Part shown: piece after piece, positions 11,078-19,893 of the stretch
How the letters are laid out: each line of letters begins with the position of its first letter
Numbering within the stretch: the first letter of the stretch is position 1
Assembly (NCBI GenBank): GCA_005798825.1
Contig: SYIL01000009.1
Location: 1-47,752, forward strand
Reading direction: 5' to 3'
Length of the DNA: 47,752 bases
Source: Bacteroidota bacterium
GTDB lineage: Bacteria > Bacteroidota > Bacteroidia > NS11-12g > UBA955
Made by a program: the position numbers and the translations under genes
The notes under the pieces: model-generated
What the model saw: the letters and a program-made list of their open reading frames with translations, nothing else
What the model was told of the DNA's origin: nothing
Databases searched by the model: none

Positions 11078-11887
11078 ATGACTGTCAAGACCATAAGCAG
11101 TATGCAAAATCCTTGGCTTAAGGAGATTTTGGCATTGCAAGACAAGTCTAAGAATCGTCGTTCAAAGGCCTTGTTTTCGGTTGAAGGGTTGAATGAAATA
11201 CGGCTTGCCATTGTGGGCGGTTTCGAAATCAAACAAATTGCCATTAATCCAAAAAACATAACATGGGCCAATCTTCTCGATGCTTTGGCAATCAATATAT
11301 TGCCCAATGCTTGCGAGAAACTAGAGCTCGCGGATGCAGTTTGGTCTAAGTTGGTATTGCGTGAGACAGGTCAAAATGCCTTGGCAGTTTTTGTAATGCC
11401 ACCGATGCAAACACTATGGAAGCCTAAAGAAAATGGATTTTATTTGATCGTAGAATCGGTTGAAAAGCCCGGAAATTTGGGAGCGCTATTGCGTTCTGCA
11501 GATGCTGTTGGGGTTGATGGCGTGGTGTTTTGTGATGATCAAATCGATGTATTTCATCCCCAAGTTATTCGAAATAGTGTGGGATGTTCTTTTACGCTGC
11601 CTTTATTTTTTTTACATTCAGCCTCGGTTTGGAAAGCAATTCAGTTGTATAATGTTCAATTATTTACCACTTTCATGGAAGAGTCTGCAGTGGCTTGGGA
11701 TACCGATTTACGGGGCAAAGTAGCCTTTCTTGTTGGAACAGAACATTCGGGTGTTTCTGAATTTTGGCGTATGAAAGGAATGAATATAAGCTTGCCAATG
11801 TTTGGAAAAGTGGATAGTTTGAATGTATCTGTTGCGGCGGCTTTGTTGTTGTATGAATGTAAGCGCCAAAGAACTTTGTTGGGTTGA
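11078..11887 (+). CDS. TrmH/SpoU-family RNA 2'-O-methyltransferase
   Basis: This 269-residue protein is a SPOUT-class methyltransferase that would methylate a ribose 2'-OH in tRNA or rRNA using S-adenosylmethionine. An N-terminal substrate-binding domain (about 1-105) is followed by the knotted catalytic domain. Its three SpoU motifs are present: KPGNLGALLRSADA (about 126-140), LVGTEHSGVSEFW (about 213-225) and LNVSVAAALLLYE (about 245-258). The asparagine in the first motif and the serine/asparagine cluster of the last form the cofactor knot. The ATG at 11078 lies one base after the upstream stop and is preferred to the TTG at 11066, which would overlap it. The target nucleotide is unknown. 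Confidence 0.87.
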   Translation: MTVKTISSMQNPWLKEILALQDKSKNRRSKALFSVEGLNEIRLAIVGGFEIKQIAINPKNITWANLLDALAINILPNACEKLELADAVWSKLVLRETGQNALAVFVMPPMQTLWKPKENGFYLIVESVEKPGNLGALLRSADAVGVDGVVFCDDQIDVFHPQVIRNSVGCSFTLPLFFLHSASVWKAIQLYNVQLFTTFMEESAVAWDTDLRGKVAFLVGTEHSGVSEFWRMKGMNISLPMFGKVDSLNVSVAAALLLYECKRQRTLLG

Positions 11888-11916
11888 GGTTTCCTTAAAT
11901 ATTTCTTGTAGGTTTG
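11884..11916 (+). promoter_or_regulatory. sigma promoter for the saccharopine-dehydrogenase-like gene
   Basis: TTG at 11884-11886 and TAGGTTTG at 11909-11916 are separated by 22 bases. They match the Bacteroidota pattern TTG-N(17-23)-TAnnTTTG. The -7 box overlaps the TTG at 11914, which argues that this TTG is not the start codon and that translation begins at GTG 11923. Confidence 0.55.
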
Positions 11917-11922
11917 AAAATT

Positions 11923-13254
11923 GTGAAACAGATAAGTATTTTGGGCGCTGGGAGAAGTTCTGGTTTTTTGATTTCATATTTGGGAAATTTTGCAGACCGC
12001 GAGGGCTGGAAGTTGCGTGTTTGCGATAAAGATTTTATCCGTCTACAGACCTCTTTCGAAATCTCTAGCCATACAGAACTGTCTATCGTAGATTTATCGG
12101 TTTCTTCTGAACTAAGTCGTATCATTTCGGACTCTTTTTTGGTAGTCAGTATTCTTCCACCAACATTGCACATTGAGGTAGCAAAAATTTGTTTGGTTCA
12201 TGGAGCCCATTTGTTTACAGCTTCATATACTTCTGCGCAAATGCGTTCCTTGGATGCAGAGGCAACAGCAAAAGGATTATTGTTTATGAATGAGTTGGGA
12301 TTAGATCCAGGAATAGACCATTTGTCTGCCAGCCGATTATTCGATAAGGCCCAGGCCGAAGGCCTGGAGGTAGTCGAATTCGAAAGCCATTGTGGAGGAC
12401 TTGTTTCTGAGGAAAGTTGCGGCAATAATCCTTGGAAATACAAATTCACCTGGAACCCAAGCAATGTTGTCTTGGCCGGACAGGGTGATCCCTGTGTATG
12501 GAAAGAGGAGGGGAATATCAAATGTATTGATGCGCAAAGGGTATTTGCAGAATCCAGAAAAATAAGCATACCTAGATGGGGTATTTTTGATGTGTATGCC
12601 AATCGCAATAGCCTTACATATCAAGATCTATACAGATTAAACAATGCCAAAACCCTGATTCGTGGAACCCTTCGTCGGGAAAATTATTGCAAGGCTTGGA
12701 GTGTTTTGGTTGATTGGGGTTTTACCAATTCTAATGATTCTGTCCCCTTGCAGGTAAAGACCCGAAAAGATTGGTTTCAATGGTTGACAGGTGTCAAGAA
12801 TTTTTCGCAGTGGACCATTCAATTGCTTCGAGATGATGCCAATCTTGAAAATATTATCGGTCATTTACAGTACCTCGAATTGGATATTTCAAGAGTTGGA
12901 GAATCTATTTCCGGTCTCAATTCAGCAAAAATATTGGAAAATATTTTATTGGATAAATGGCAATTACAAGCGAACGACATAGACGAAGTGGTAATGGTTC
13001 ACAAATTGGTATTGCGCGATTTGAATGGCAAATCTAAGCAATGGTTTTCTATATTGCGTGTTCTGGGAGAGGGCGGTGACCGAACTGCAATGGCAAAAAC
13101 GGTTGGTTTGCCACTGGCAATCGGCGTTGAAACTTTCTTAATGGGTAAGTGCAAGGACAGGGGTGTTATGGTCCCATTCGAGAAATCATGGTATCAGCCA
13201 ATTTTGGAGAAACTTGCACTACAAAAAATTGTTTTTGAAGAACACTTTGCTTGA
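11923..13254 (+). CDS. saccharopine dehydrogenase-like NAD(P)-dependent oxidoreductase
   Basis: The 443-residue product starts with a Rossmann nucleotide-binding motif (ISILGAGRSSGFL). A substrate-pocket region with NELGLDPGIDHLSA (about 125-138) and CGGLVSEESCGNNPWKYKFT is typical of the saccharopine reductase branch, including lysine-ketoglutarate reductase/saccharopine dehydrogenases found in Bacteroidota lysine catabolism. It would interconvert saccharopine with glutamate and aminoadipate semialdehyde, but related enzymes act on polyamine conjugates, so the substrate is not certain. GTG 11923 is chosen because the -7 promoter box covers the alternative TTG 11914. The gene ends about 100 bases before the RidA-family gene. 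Confidence 0.78.
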   Translation: MKQISILGAGRSSGFLISYLGNFADREGWKLRVCDKDFIRLQTSFEISSHTELSIVDLSVSSELSRIISDSFLVVSILPPTLHIEVAKICLVHGAHLFTASYTSAQMRSLDAEATAKGLLFMNELGLDPGIDHLSASRLFDKAQAEGLEVVEFESHCGGLVSEESCGNNPWKYKFTWNPSNVVLAGQGDPCVWKEEGNIKCIDAQRVFAESRKISIPRWGIFDVYANRNSLTYQDLYRLNNAKTLIRGTLRRENYCKAWSVLVDWGFTNSNDSVPLQVKTRKDWFQWLTGVKNFSQWTIQLLRDDANLENIIGHLQYLELDISRVGESISGLNSAKILENILLDKWQLQANDIDEVVMVHKLVLRDLNGKSKQWFSILRVLGEGGDRTAMAKTVGLPLAIGVETFLMGKCKDRGVMVPFEKSWYQPILEKLALQKIVFEEHFA

Positions 13255-13345
13255 TGTGTCTGGATTTGGTGAGTTTACCCTTAAATGCATCGGGAGATAC
13301 TTATTTTTATGCGCAGGAATAACAAAAGGGGCATTGCATTTTTCA

Positions 13346-13353
13346 TACCTTTG
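13346..13353 (+). promoter_or_regulatory. -7 promoter box of the RidA-family gene
   Basis: TACCTTTG matches the Bacteroidota TAnnTTTG box and ends five bases before the ATG at 13358. No clear -33 box was seen at the standard spacing. It supports that ATG rather than any earlier start. Confidence 0.4.
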
Positions 13354-13357
13354 TTTT

Positions 13358-13777
13358 ATGTCAGAAAAAACAATGAATAGCAGTAAAGCCCCCGAGCCTG
13401 TTGGATTATACCCCCATGCCAAACGGGTGGGTAATTTATTGTTTTTGAGTGGGGTTGGCCCACGAGTTCGCAACGAGAGTAAAATTCCAGGTGTCGAAAC
13501 AAATGAACTTGGCGAGATAGTGGCTTACGATTTTGAAATCCAATGCCGCTCTGTGTTCCAGAATGTAAGATGGATTATAGAAGATGCCGGAAGCAGCTGG
13601 GATCGTATAATCGATGTAACTGTTTTCTTAACCAACATGAAAGATGATTTTCGGGTATACAACCGTCTATGGGCAGAATACTTTGGCGATAACCCACCGT
13701 GCAGAACAACCCTAGAAATTAATTGTTTACCCACTCCAATTGCAATCGAATTAAAGGTTTTGGCAAGCATTGGTTAA
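13358..13777 (+). CDS. RidA-family (YjgF/2-aminomuconate deaminase-like) protein
   Basis: The 139-residue protein contains the trimeric Rid fold: LLFLSGVGP near 28-37, the long insertion VRNESKIPGVETNELGEIV, the helix EIQCRSVFQNVRWIIEDAG and the strand VTVFLTNMKDDF. PPCRTTLEINCLP holds the conserved arginine that binds the substrate carboxylate. Rid proteins hydrolyse reactive enamine/imine intermediates. The longer form with a GVGPR...PGV insert resembles the 2-aminomuconate deaminase branch of tryptophan/kynurenine breakdown, though no other gene of that pathway is in view. An open frame extends upstream to 13163 but overlaps the previous gene; the conserved region and promoter box favour 13358. 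Confidence 0.82.
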   Translation: MSEKTMNSSKAPEPVGLYPHAKRVGNLLFLSGVGPRVRNESKIPGVETNELGEIVAYDFEIQCRSVFQNVRWIIEDAGSSWDRIIDVTVFLTNMKDDFRVYNRLWAEYFGDNPPCRTTLEINCLPTPIAIELKVLASIG

Positions 13778-13812
13778 ATAAATAGAATTTGAAGTATTTG
13801 CGTTTTACGGCT

Positions 13813-14688
13813 ATGGTCAAGCAAATGGAAGTATATCAACAGCAATTTTTGGATTATATTTCCAAAACAAAGCGAATGTCGACCCATACTGTTTATGCAT
13901 ATGGAAATGATTTGTTGCAGTTTACCGATTATTTGGCTTCCCAACGTGTAACAGATTTATTGCATTGTAAACCCATTCATATCCGGGGATTTATGGCATT
14001 ACATCTTCAAAATAAGCTCAGCCCAAGAAGTGTTCATCGCAAAATTTCTAGCATCAGGGGTTGGTTTAAATTCTTGCGTAAACAGGGATCGTTAAGCGTT
14101 GATCCATTCACCAAGATTACTTTGCCTAAAATGCCTAGGATGATGGTAAAGGATATCCCATCCTCCGATTTACACAATTTATTTTCGCAGTTTCCATGGA
14201 ATGAAATTGAAGATGGAATCAGGGACCAGACAATTCTTTTGTTGTTTTACACCACGGGGATGCGTTTATCAGAACTTATTGGATTGAAACCTGGGGATGT
14301 CGATTTTTACCGCAATAATGTGCGTGTTTTGGGAAAACGCAATAAGGAACGAATAATCCCATTGCATCCGGAGGCTTCTGATTTGCTGAAAAGACATTTG
14401 GCAATCAACGGGGGTGTATTTCTGTTTCAGACGGCGAAAGGTCAACCATTATATCCAATGTACATTTATCGTTTGGTAAACCATTATCTCAAATTATTTT
14501 CCCATGCCGCAAAAACAAGTCCCCATGTATTGCGCCATAGTTTTGCGACCCATATGCTCAATAATGGTGCAAATTTATTGGCCATAAAGGATATACTAGG
14601 ACATTCAAGCCTCTCCGCTACCCAAGTGTACACAAAAAATTCATTTGAAAAGTTAAAAAAAATACATGCATTGCATCCAAGAAAATAA
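13813..14688 (+). CDS. xerC: tyrosine recombinase XerC/XerD
   Basis: The 291-residue enzyme has an N-terminal SAM-like core-binding domain (about 1-95) and the catalytic domain. The catalytic residues are all present: Arg in TGMRLSEL (about 150), His and Arg in HVLRHSFATH (about 238 and 241), His in LGHSS (about 264) and the nucleophile Tyr in TQVYTKN (about 273). Length and motif order fit the chromosome-dimer resolvases rather than phage integrases, and no mobile element surrounds it. ATG 13813 gives the canonical N-terminus; a TTG eight codons earlier is possible. In relatives this gene commonly neighbours rpsU, raiA and tuf; here it follows the RidA-family gene and the others are displaced. 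Confidence 0.88.
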   Translation: MVKQMEVYQQQFLDYISKTKRMSTHTVYAYGNDLLQFTDYLASQRVTDLLHCKPIHIRGFMALHLQNKLSPRSVHRKISSIRGWFKFLRKQGSLSVDPFTKITLPKMPRMMVKDIPSSDLHNLFSQFPWNEIEDGIRDQTILLLFYTTGMRLSELIGLKPGDVDFYRNNVRVLGKRNKERIIPLHPEASDLLKRHLAINGGVFLFQTAKGQPLYPMYIYRLVNHYLKLFSHAAKTSPHVLRHSFATHMLNNGANLLAIKDILGHSSLSATQVYTKNSFEKLKKIHALHPRK

Positions 14689-14711
14689 AAAAGCCACCCA
14701 ATTGGGTGTGC
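14687..14711 (-). terminator. intrinsic terminator on the minus strand
   Basis: The perfect palindrome CACCCAATTGGGTG (14695-14708) is followed on the minus strand by GC and six T residues (complement of 14687-14692). Read leftwards it would end transcripts of the lipoprotein gene at 15008-15490, about 300 bases downstream of that gene. It also sits directly after xerC, but lacks a T run in that direction. Confidence 0.6.
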
Positions 14712-14856
14712 TGCATCTCATTCTAAATTCCCGTTTCCTAAATAATTCTTAGGCCTTGGACAATCTTTTAACATTTGGACTAACATCTCCATGAAGGAGC
14801 TTGTGTCCCGGGACTCCAAGTCACCAAAATCGACGCAGCCTGAAGTGTCCAATTGA

Positions 14857-15006
14857 CCTTGTGCTGAATTTAATCCTGAGATTAATACGAATGTTAAAGC
14901 TTCTTACTTTAATCTGCTCTCTGGTGATTTGTTACATTTAAGAGCCGGAAACATAAGAATTTCAATATATGATGCCTTGGGACATCTCATTACTGTGCCC
15001 CCATGA
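14857..15006 (+). pseudogene. remnant of a type IX secretion sorting tail
   Basis: An open stretch of 49 codons with no start codon follows an in-frame TGA and ends in TGA. It reads FNLLSGDLLHLRAGNIRISI then YDALGHLI. Its layout resembles the C-terminal T9SS type A sorting domain (pattern xPNPxSDxLxL...xxIYDxxGxLV), which normally ends large secreted proteins. Nothing upstream up to xerC forms the rest of such a protein, so this looks like the decayed 3' end of a lost secreted-protein gene. The rest of the 14.7-15.0 kb gap shows only the minus-strand terminator. Confidence 0.45.
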
Positions 15007-15007
15007 T

Positions 15008-15490
15008 TTATAATGTTTGATAACTTGATCCTGAGACAATATGAACTGATTTATCACTATCAGGAGTAAAAGTAAATCTTGCCGTTAGATAGGTCTTATT
15101 GGGTTTATTTTCAGATTTTATTCTACCTTCAAATTCATAGGCAATCATTTCTTTTTTTAACTTATTAGGATCAACATCAAACTCTTCTTCTGCTAATTTT
15201 ATTCCTAAATCATAAGTTTCAGGGTCTGAGTATTCTACATTGTCACTCATATTCCAATTGTAAACTTCCACTTTTAATTTACCTTTAACTTTAATATATC
15301 CAAAATCCTTTAAAAAAGCACAAGATACTTTGAAGCCATCTGACAAAAGTTTAACTTCTGCTATTTCAATACTCTTTGGAATTTCAAATGACTCAGATTG
15401 TTCAGTGGGAGCGGCACCGCCTCCACAAGATGTTACCATCATTCCAGCTACTACAAACAAGCAAAATATCAATATGTATAGTTTTTTCAT
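15008..15490 (-). CDS. small lipoprotein of unknown function
   Basis: The 160-residue product has a signal sequence with a lipobox (VTSC, cysteine about residue 22) followed by GGG. It should be lipid-anchored in the outer or inner membrane. The mature part alternates beta-like strands (IEIAEVKLLSDGFKVSCAFL, then GYIKVKGKLKVEVYNW) and may be a single beta-sandwich. I do not recognise the family. It resembles the lipoprotein at 20315-20830 in size, leader and GGG linker, but not clearly in sequence. A promoter is visible 5-35 bases before the ATG and a terminator lies 300 bases beyond the stop, so it is probably transcribed alone. Confidence 0.75.
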   Translation of the reverse strand: MKKLYILIFCLFVVAGMMVTSCGGGAAPTEQSESFEIPKSIEIAEVKLLSDGFKVSCAFLKDFGYIKVKGKLKVEVYNWNMSDNVEYSDPETYDLGIKLAEEEFDVDPNKLKKEMIAYEFEGRIKSENKPNKTYLTARFTFTPDSDKSVHIVSGSSYQTL

Positions 15491-15494
15491 ACCT

Positions 15495-15525
15495 CAATAG
15501 TACAGTAAAAATTTTGATATTGCAA
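15495..15525 (-). promoter_or_regulatory. promoter of the 15.0-15.5 kb lipoprotein gene
   Basis: On the minus strand TTG (complement of 15523-15525), a 20-base spacer and TACTATTG (complement of 15495-15502) lie just upstream of the ATG. The -7 box differs from TAnnTTTG at one base. Confidence 0.45.
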
Positions 15526-15561
15526 CATTGCAAATTTAACGTAACCACATACTCCTGCTGT

Positions 15562-15588
15562 TTCAACTGAACCTCGCTCTGCCTAACG
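15562..15588. repeat. short repeat-like sequence left of the GH81 gene
   Basis: This 27-base stretch (begins TTCAACTGAACCTC, ends GCCTAACG) aligns with 20103-20128 (begins TTCGGCTGAGCCTC, ends GCATTACG) at most positions and in the same orientation. The two lie on opposite sides of the GH81 gene, just outside it. They may be copies of an interspersed repeat family; only two copies can be seen. Confidence 0.35.
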
Positions 15589-15600
15589 GGCACTCCAATG

Positions 15601-18600
15601 CTATTCCCATTGTCCTTTGATAAATCGCAGGGTTTTTACTTGTGAAGTAGTCTGTATTTGAATGTGGTGCAAGCCATTTTTTAATCCCGCGATATTGATG
15701 GATTTTTCATTCCCTACCATTAGCACTTGACCGCTTTGCGAAATGATCCTATAAGAGAATTTCTCAACAGGCATGACCAAATACACCATGTGACTACTTG
15801 GGTTGGGGAATAATCTCCAATCGCCCTGTAATTGGGTTTGTGTTTTGGCTGAGCCGCTGTTTCTCACCATTTGAAATTGCCAGAATCCTGCGCCGTAATT
15901 GATTACTGCGGTTAAGCGATTTGCGGTAAGTCCAATTTGGTAAGAGCGAAAGTTCGGCACTGTGCTTCCGCTACCCAATTCACCGCTGTTTGTGGCCTTG
16001 GGCAATCCCAAAAACAACCCTTTGCCATCGAGGATCAATTGGCCATTCAAACTATCTATATACCATTTGCCCAGCAAACTGCCGTCGTGGGGCGCTATCG
16101 GTGAGCCACAGCCTTCCTTACCCGCGTTTTGCCAGCCTTCCAGCCATGTATTGCTGCCCAAGATGTTGCGAAAGCTGCCATCTTTGTTGATTTGGTATAT
16201 GTCATCGAACAGACAAGAACGCGCAACCACATCAGCGGAACTGTTGCTCCACCAAGAAAGATTGGCGACGCTAGGACCTACAGCCAATGATTTTGCCACG
16301 GGTTCTAACACCCAATTGCCAGCCAATGAAAAGCCAGAGAAGGAAACGGCTATGCTTTTGCTGGTGTTTCCGCTGTTGTCGGTGGCTTCTGCCTGCGCCG
16401 TATAATTGCCGATACCTACTTGCATTCGATACTCGTATGGCGCTGAAGTATCCGTGGTCACTGAATCGCCATTGATCAAGAACTTTACCTGTTTTATGCT
16501 GCCGTCCAAATCTTCTGCGTAAGCTTGAACCGTAATCCACTGGTTTTCGATGAGCGTGGCTCCTGAAATAGGGTTGTTGATGGTGACCTCTGGCACTATA
16601 TTGCCCCCATCTTGAACGAAAATGAAGGCCTCATTATAATCGCTGTGGACACTATCGCTCACAGTCAATCGCAATTTATAGACCCCTTTGCGAAGGTTCT
16701 TAAAAGTGGGTTTGGAAGAGGTAGGGTTGTTGATTAGGAGTTTGGACGGGCCGTATTTCTGCGTCCATTGGTAATTTATATAGCCCAGAGAACCTGCGAT
16801 GCTCTTGGTACCATCACAGTTAGCGCTATCAGCAGTGCTGGGGTAGGAGACGTTTCCGCCCGCTTTGGCGATGGGTAGGGCTTTGGACAGTGGCCCGGTT
16901 CGGGTGAATTGGGCCTTTCCGATGTTCATGCCACCATCGTCGAAGCTGAACTTGAGGATTCGTCTACCCTGCGTCATGGGCAGGTTCTTGATACTCACCG
17001 CCCCGAAAATTTCCCATTTCCCGGTGCTTGGAAAGGAAACATTGCTTGTGAGTAACTTTTCATCAAGCCACAAGGAGAATTTACCGCCTATGCCTGTATT
17101 GCCGTTGGCATATCGCAAAGAACAATCGTATAAGCCATCTTGCTGCACATTGACCGTGTATTCTGTCCATTCGCCCGCATCAATCCAAGTGAGTATAGCC
17201 CCTTCTTGGGGATTGTTGCTTACGTCGGCCGCTTCATTGGTTCTAAAATTGCCGAGGTTGGTAGGACTGAAATCGATGTAGGCAATGCCTTGGCCAGATC
17301 CGCCTTCAAATTGATCAAATAGACCACTTTGTATGTTGCCGGGAATTGCAGCGGCGGCTTTGTTGTATGGGATTTGCTCGCCAACGACGAGGGAAAACAA
17401 ATTGCTGTTCGCCCGCGAATCGCCCTGGTAAATTTTGGCGTAAAACGTATATTTTCCGGCATCCAGTGCGCTGGTTTCGAGGTTCCATGGTTGCTGATAG
17501 GTAGTTTTTATTCGCTTTGAGCCCAACATCCAATGGATAGAATCAGGCTGAACACTAAGGGTGTCAAAGTAAATATTGGCCGAACTGCCTTTATACAATT
17601 GTGCGAAGTCGCTGCTGATGTGCGCCTTGATGTCGCTGTCAAGACTGGTTTTGAGTTTGCGGGGCGGTACGGTAAAAATGTATCCATTCGAATAGGTCAC
17701 TTTTAGGGTGTCGTTGCCATTGTTTTTGGCTGCATAGATGGTTTTGTTGCCTTTGGAGAATGCCATTGCCAGCGGATGGTTTGCGGTGATTGTGGGATTT
17801 AACCGTCCGAGTGCGTTGAGCGAGTGCAGCCAATGATAGGTTTGGGCATCAGAAATACCAAATTTGAGGTTGCGGCTTGGGTTGCTGTTATACAATTCGA
17901 TCGCTTTTGCTGGGTTCGTATAAGCCAAGAACTCCCAATATACATCATGCCAAAGGTTGTCGTTGACCTGATTGGTCAAAATACCGGTATTTTTCGCCAT
18001 CTCTTTCCAGAGCCTTGTGGCATAGGCCGTGTCGTGCGCCAAGTAGAACGATCCGCCATGAATGGGGTACAGTTCAATGCCATAGGATGCTGCGATATCG
18101 TTGGTCCAAAACGTACCGTTGTCGTAGGAGTTGCCCCATACCCTAGATACCAATGCGTACTGCTGCGTTTTGGCAAAATTGCGCTGCTTGATATCAAACC
18201 AGTACTCTTCGATGGCCGACTGCTCCGTGCAATAAAGGTAAATGCCCAAGTCACGGATGGCTTTGTTTTGGGTGATGTCGCCCCAGTGAATGAGCGATGA
18301 GTTAAACTGCATGCTCTCTGAGGTGGATTCTTGGTCGTTTCCCTGAGGGAAGGTGGCAAATCCGTTGGCCCAACTGTGTCCGGCATAGGGGTTGAAGTTT
18401 CGCAAATGCGGAAAAAGATCGTCGTTGCGGTTGGTAGTGGCTGCGTCGCGAACCAACAAATTGATCATGTCGCCAAACGATTTGGCCCATCCCGGTTCAA
18501 ACTCCTCCAGAAACACCGCTGCATGGATGAAATATCCCCAATGGAAATGGTGGTCGTTGATGTTGTTGTCTTGGCCATGTCCCGCCGGATAACCCAACAT

Positions 18601-19887
18601 GGCCGACCATGTTTTATTGTAATGAAACAAGAAAGCCACTTCGCCCGGATTGTGGGTAAGCCAGTTTTCTAAGCGCGATTTGATGGTTTTGTGGATGTGC
18701 ATGACCGATGCGTCTTCTCCCATTTCGTGCGCAATACGGGCAGTTTGGATGAGGCGATTCATCACCTGTCCTTCGTTGTAAGAATCGGTCCAGGTGGCCA
18801 GTCCTTCATATTCTAGTGCATTGATTTTCTGCTGCAGTTTTGCGGGATCGAAGCCATCGCTCAGAAAATCCACATACGGCAAGGTGGGGAGGATGCCTTT
18901 GAAGGTCTGTGAAACGGTGAATTTGTTCCTTGCGATCATTTTGAGTGCGCCTCGGATGCTGCTGTAGTTGTAGCTGAGAAAATCTTTGGTGGAAAGGGTG
19001 CTGCGCGACCAATGATGGGGTAACAGGCCAACCAATGGAAGAGAGTCTTTGCCCTCATGGACCTTGGTTTGGATGTTGAATTCGGTGGTAACGGTGCTGT
19101 TTTTATCGTTGAATTTAAATGACGCTTGTGTATTAATGGGTTCTACATAGGCATAGCGCTGAAATGAATCAGCGAGGGCGCTGAGTTGGGCGCTGTTCTG
19201 GGGCAGCATGAGCATCGACCAATGATTTTTGCCGTTGAGTTTGGAGGTATAGGTGCTGTTGTTTTTTTCCCATTTGCTTCCTTTTGGCGCATACACCACG
19301 AAATCTGCGCCATTATAAGCGTTTTCGATGATGATTTTCTCATTGACGATGGTGGCAGTGCCACTGTTGATCTTGATGTTTGCTTCGTCGGCACTGTCTT
19401 TTTGGTAATAAATAAAGGGCATACCCATCCCCACTGTGGTTTGGAGCCGATGTCCGCCATTTTTCCATTCGATGGTGACGAGCCAATCGGAATAATGTGA
19501 TATATAGGGTGCGCTGTGGTTGAGCGATGTAACGCCGGTGGTAATGGGTTCGATGTCGGAAATAACGCCCCACGGAATGTACGAGGTGACCAATCCGGCA
19601 TTCACAGTTTTTAGGGTGAGTGGGTAGTTGAAAAGGTTGTCGCAGTGGGCATTTTTCACTTTGGCCGACCACCAGTCGTTGGTGGGTACGGGTTTATTTT
19701 TAAGCGAATCGATGAGGAAGGGGGTGCCGGAGGGATATCCGTTTCTGCCTGCGACATCGGTACCCGGGAAGGTCTTGGTATAGCTGCCGCTGCCTACTTT
19801 GATAGTTTGTGCTTGAGTATTTATGCAAGTGAATATGGTGATTACCAGTACGAAAAGGGTTTGAGAAAAGCGTAGTTGTGTTTTCAA
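15601..19887 (-). CDS. secreted modular GH81 endo-1,3-beta-glucanase with T9SS tail
   Basis: The 1,428-residue protein has a signal peptide (about 1-26, ending NTQAQ) and a GH81 catalytic region (about 30-760). It carries NDHHFHWGYF near 445-455, which holds the conserved Asp, and GNDQESTSESMQ near 510-525, which holds the conserved acidic pair. Then come an Ig-like segment (about 770-855), a CBM6-like beta-sandwich (about 856-1010), a PKD domain (about 1020-1110), a second Ig-like domain (about 1110-1205), a C-terminal module common in Bacteroidota glucanases (SWWSNSSADVVARSCLFDD, about 1205-1350) and a T9SS sorting tail starting LFPNPSS. It should cleave beta-1,3-glucans such as laminarin or callose at the cell surface. 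The start is TTG 19887; no in-frame ATG fits. The body is visibly GC-richer than its neighbours, which suggests transfer. Confidence 0.88.
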   Translation of the reverse strand: MKTQLRFSQTLFVLVITIFTCINTQAQTIKVGSGSYTKTFPGTDVAGRNGYPSGTPFLIDSLKNKPVPTNDWWSAKVKNAHCDNLFNYPLTLKTVNAGLVTSYIPWGVISDIEPITTGVTSLNHSAPYISHYSDWLVTIEWKNGGHRLQTTVGMGMPFIYYQKDSADEANIKINSGTATIVNEKIIIENAYNGADFVVYAPKGSKWEKNNSTYTSKLNGKNHWSMLMLPQNSAQLSALADSFQRYAYVEPINTQASFKFNDKNSTVTTEFNIQTKVHEGKDSLPLVGLLPHHWSRSTLSTKDFLSYNYSSIRGALKMIARNKFTVSQTFKGILPTLPYVDFLSDGFDPAKLQQKINALEYEGLATWTDSYNEGQVMNRLIQTARIAHEMGEDASVMHIHKTIKSRLENWLTHNPGEVAFLFHYNKTWSAMLGYPAGHGQDNNINDHHFHWGYFIHAAVFLEEFEPGWAKSFGDMINLLVRDAATTNRNDDLFPHLRNFNPYAGHSWANGFATFPQGNDQESTSESMQFNSSLIHWGDITQNKAIRDLGIYLYCTEQSAIEEYWFDIKQRNFAKTQQYALVSRVWGNSYDNGTFWTNDIAASYGIELYPIHGGSFYLAHDTAYATRLWKEMAKNTGILTNQVNDNLWHDVYWEFLAYTNPAKAIELYNSNPSRNLKFGISDAQTYHWLHSLNALGRLNPTITANHPLAMAFSKGNKTIYAAKNNGNDTLKVTYSNGYIFTVPPRKLKTSLDSDIKAHISSDFAQLYKGSSANIYFDTLSVQPDSIHWMLGSKRIKTTYQQPWNLETSALDAGKYTFYAKIYQGDSRANSNLFSLVVGEQIPYNKAAAAIPGNIQSGLFDQFEGGSGQGIAYIDFSPTNLGNFRTNEAADVSNNPQEGAILTWIDAGEWTEYTVNVQQDGLYDCSLRYANGNTGIGGKFSLWLDEKLLTSNVSFPSTGKWEIFGAVSIKNLPMTQGRRILKFSFDDGGMNIGKAQFTRTGPLSKALPIAKAGGNVSYPSTADSANCDGTKSIAGSLGYINYQWTQKYGPSKLLINNPTSSKPTFKNLRKGVYKLRLTVSDSVHSDYNEAFIFVQDGGNIVPEVTINNPISGATLIENQWITVQAYAEDLDGSIKQVKFLINGDSVTTDTSAPYEYRMQVGIGNYTAQAEATDNSGNTSKSIAVSFSGFSLAGNWVLEPVAKSLAVGPSVANLSWWSNSSADVVARSCLFDDIYQINKDGSFRNILGSNTWLEGWQNAGKEGCGSPIAPHDGSLLGKWYIDSLNGQLILDGKGLFLGLPKATNSGELGSGSTVPNFRSYQIGLTANRLTAVINYGAGFWQFQMVRNSGSAKTQTQLQGDWRLFPNPSSHMVYLVMPVEKFSYRIISQSGQVLMVGNEKSINIAGLKNGLHHIQIQTTSQVKTLRFIKGQWE

Positions 19888-19893
19888 AAGCAG

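Noticed and set aside
11914-11922. TTG 11914 as start of the saccharopine-dehydrogenase-like gene
   Set aside because: The TAGGTTTG promoter box covers it, and GTG 11923 gives the usual N-terminus directly before the Rossmann motif.
13163-13357. N-terminal extension of the RidA-family gene
   Set aside because: It overlaps the previous gene in another frame, has no conserved sequence and lies upstream of the promoter box at 13346.
16865-19875. Several long open frames on both strands opposite the GH81 gene
   Set aside because: They lie within a clear modular protein with signal peptide, catalytic motifs and sorting tail; the higher GC content of the gene leaves long antisense frames by chance.
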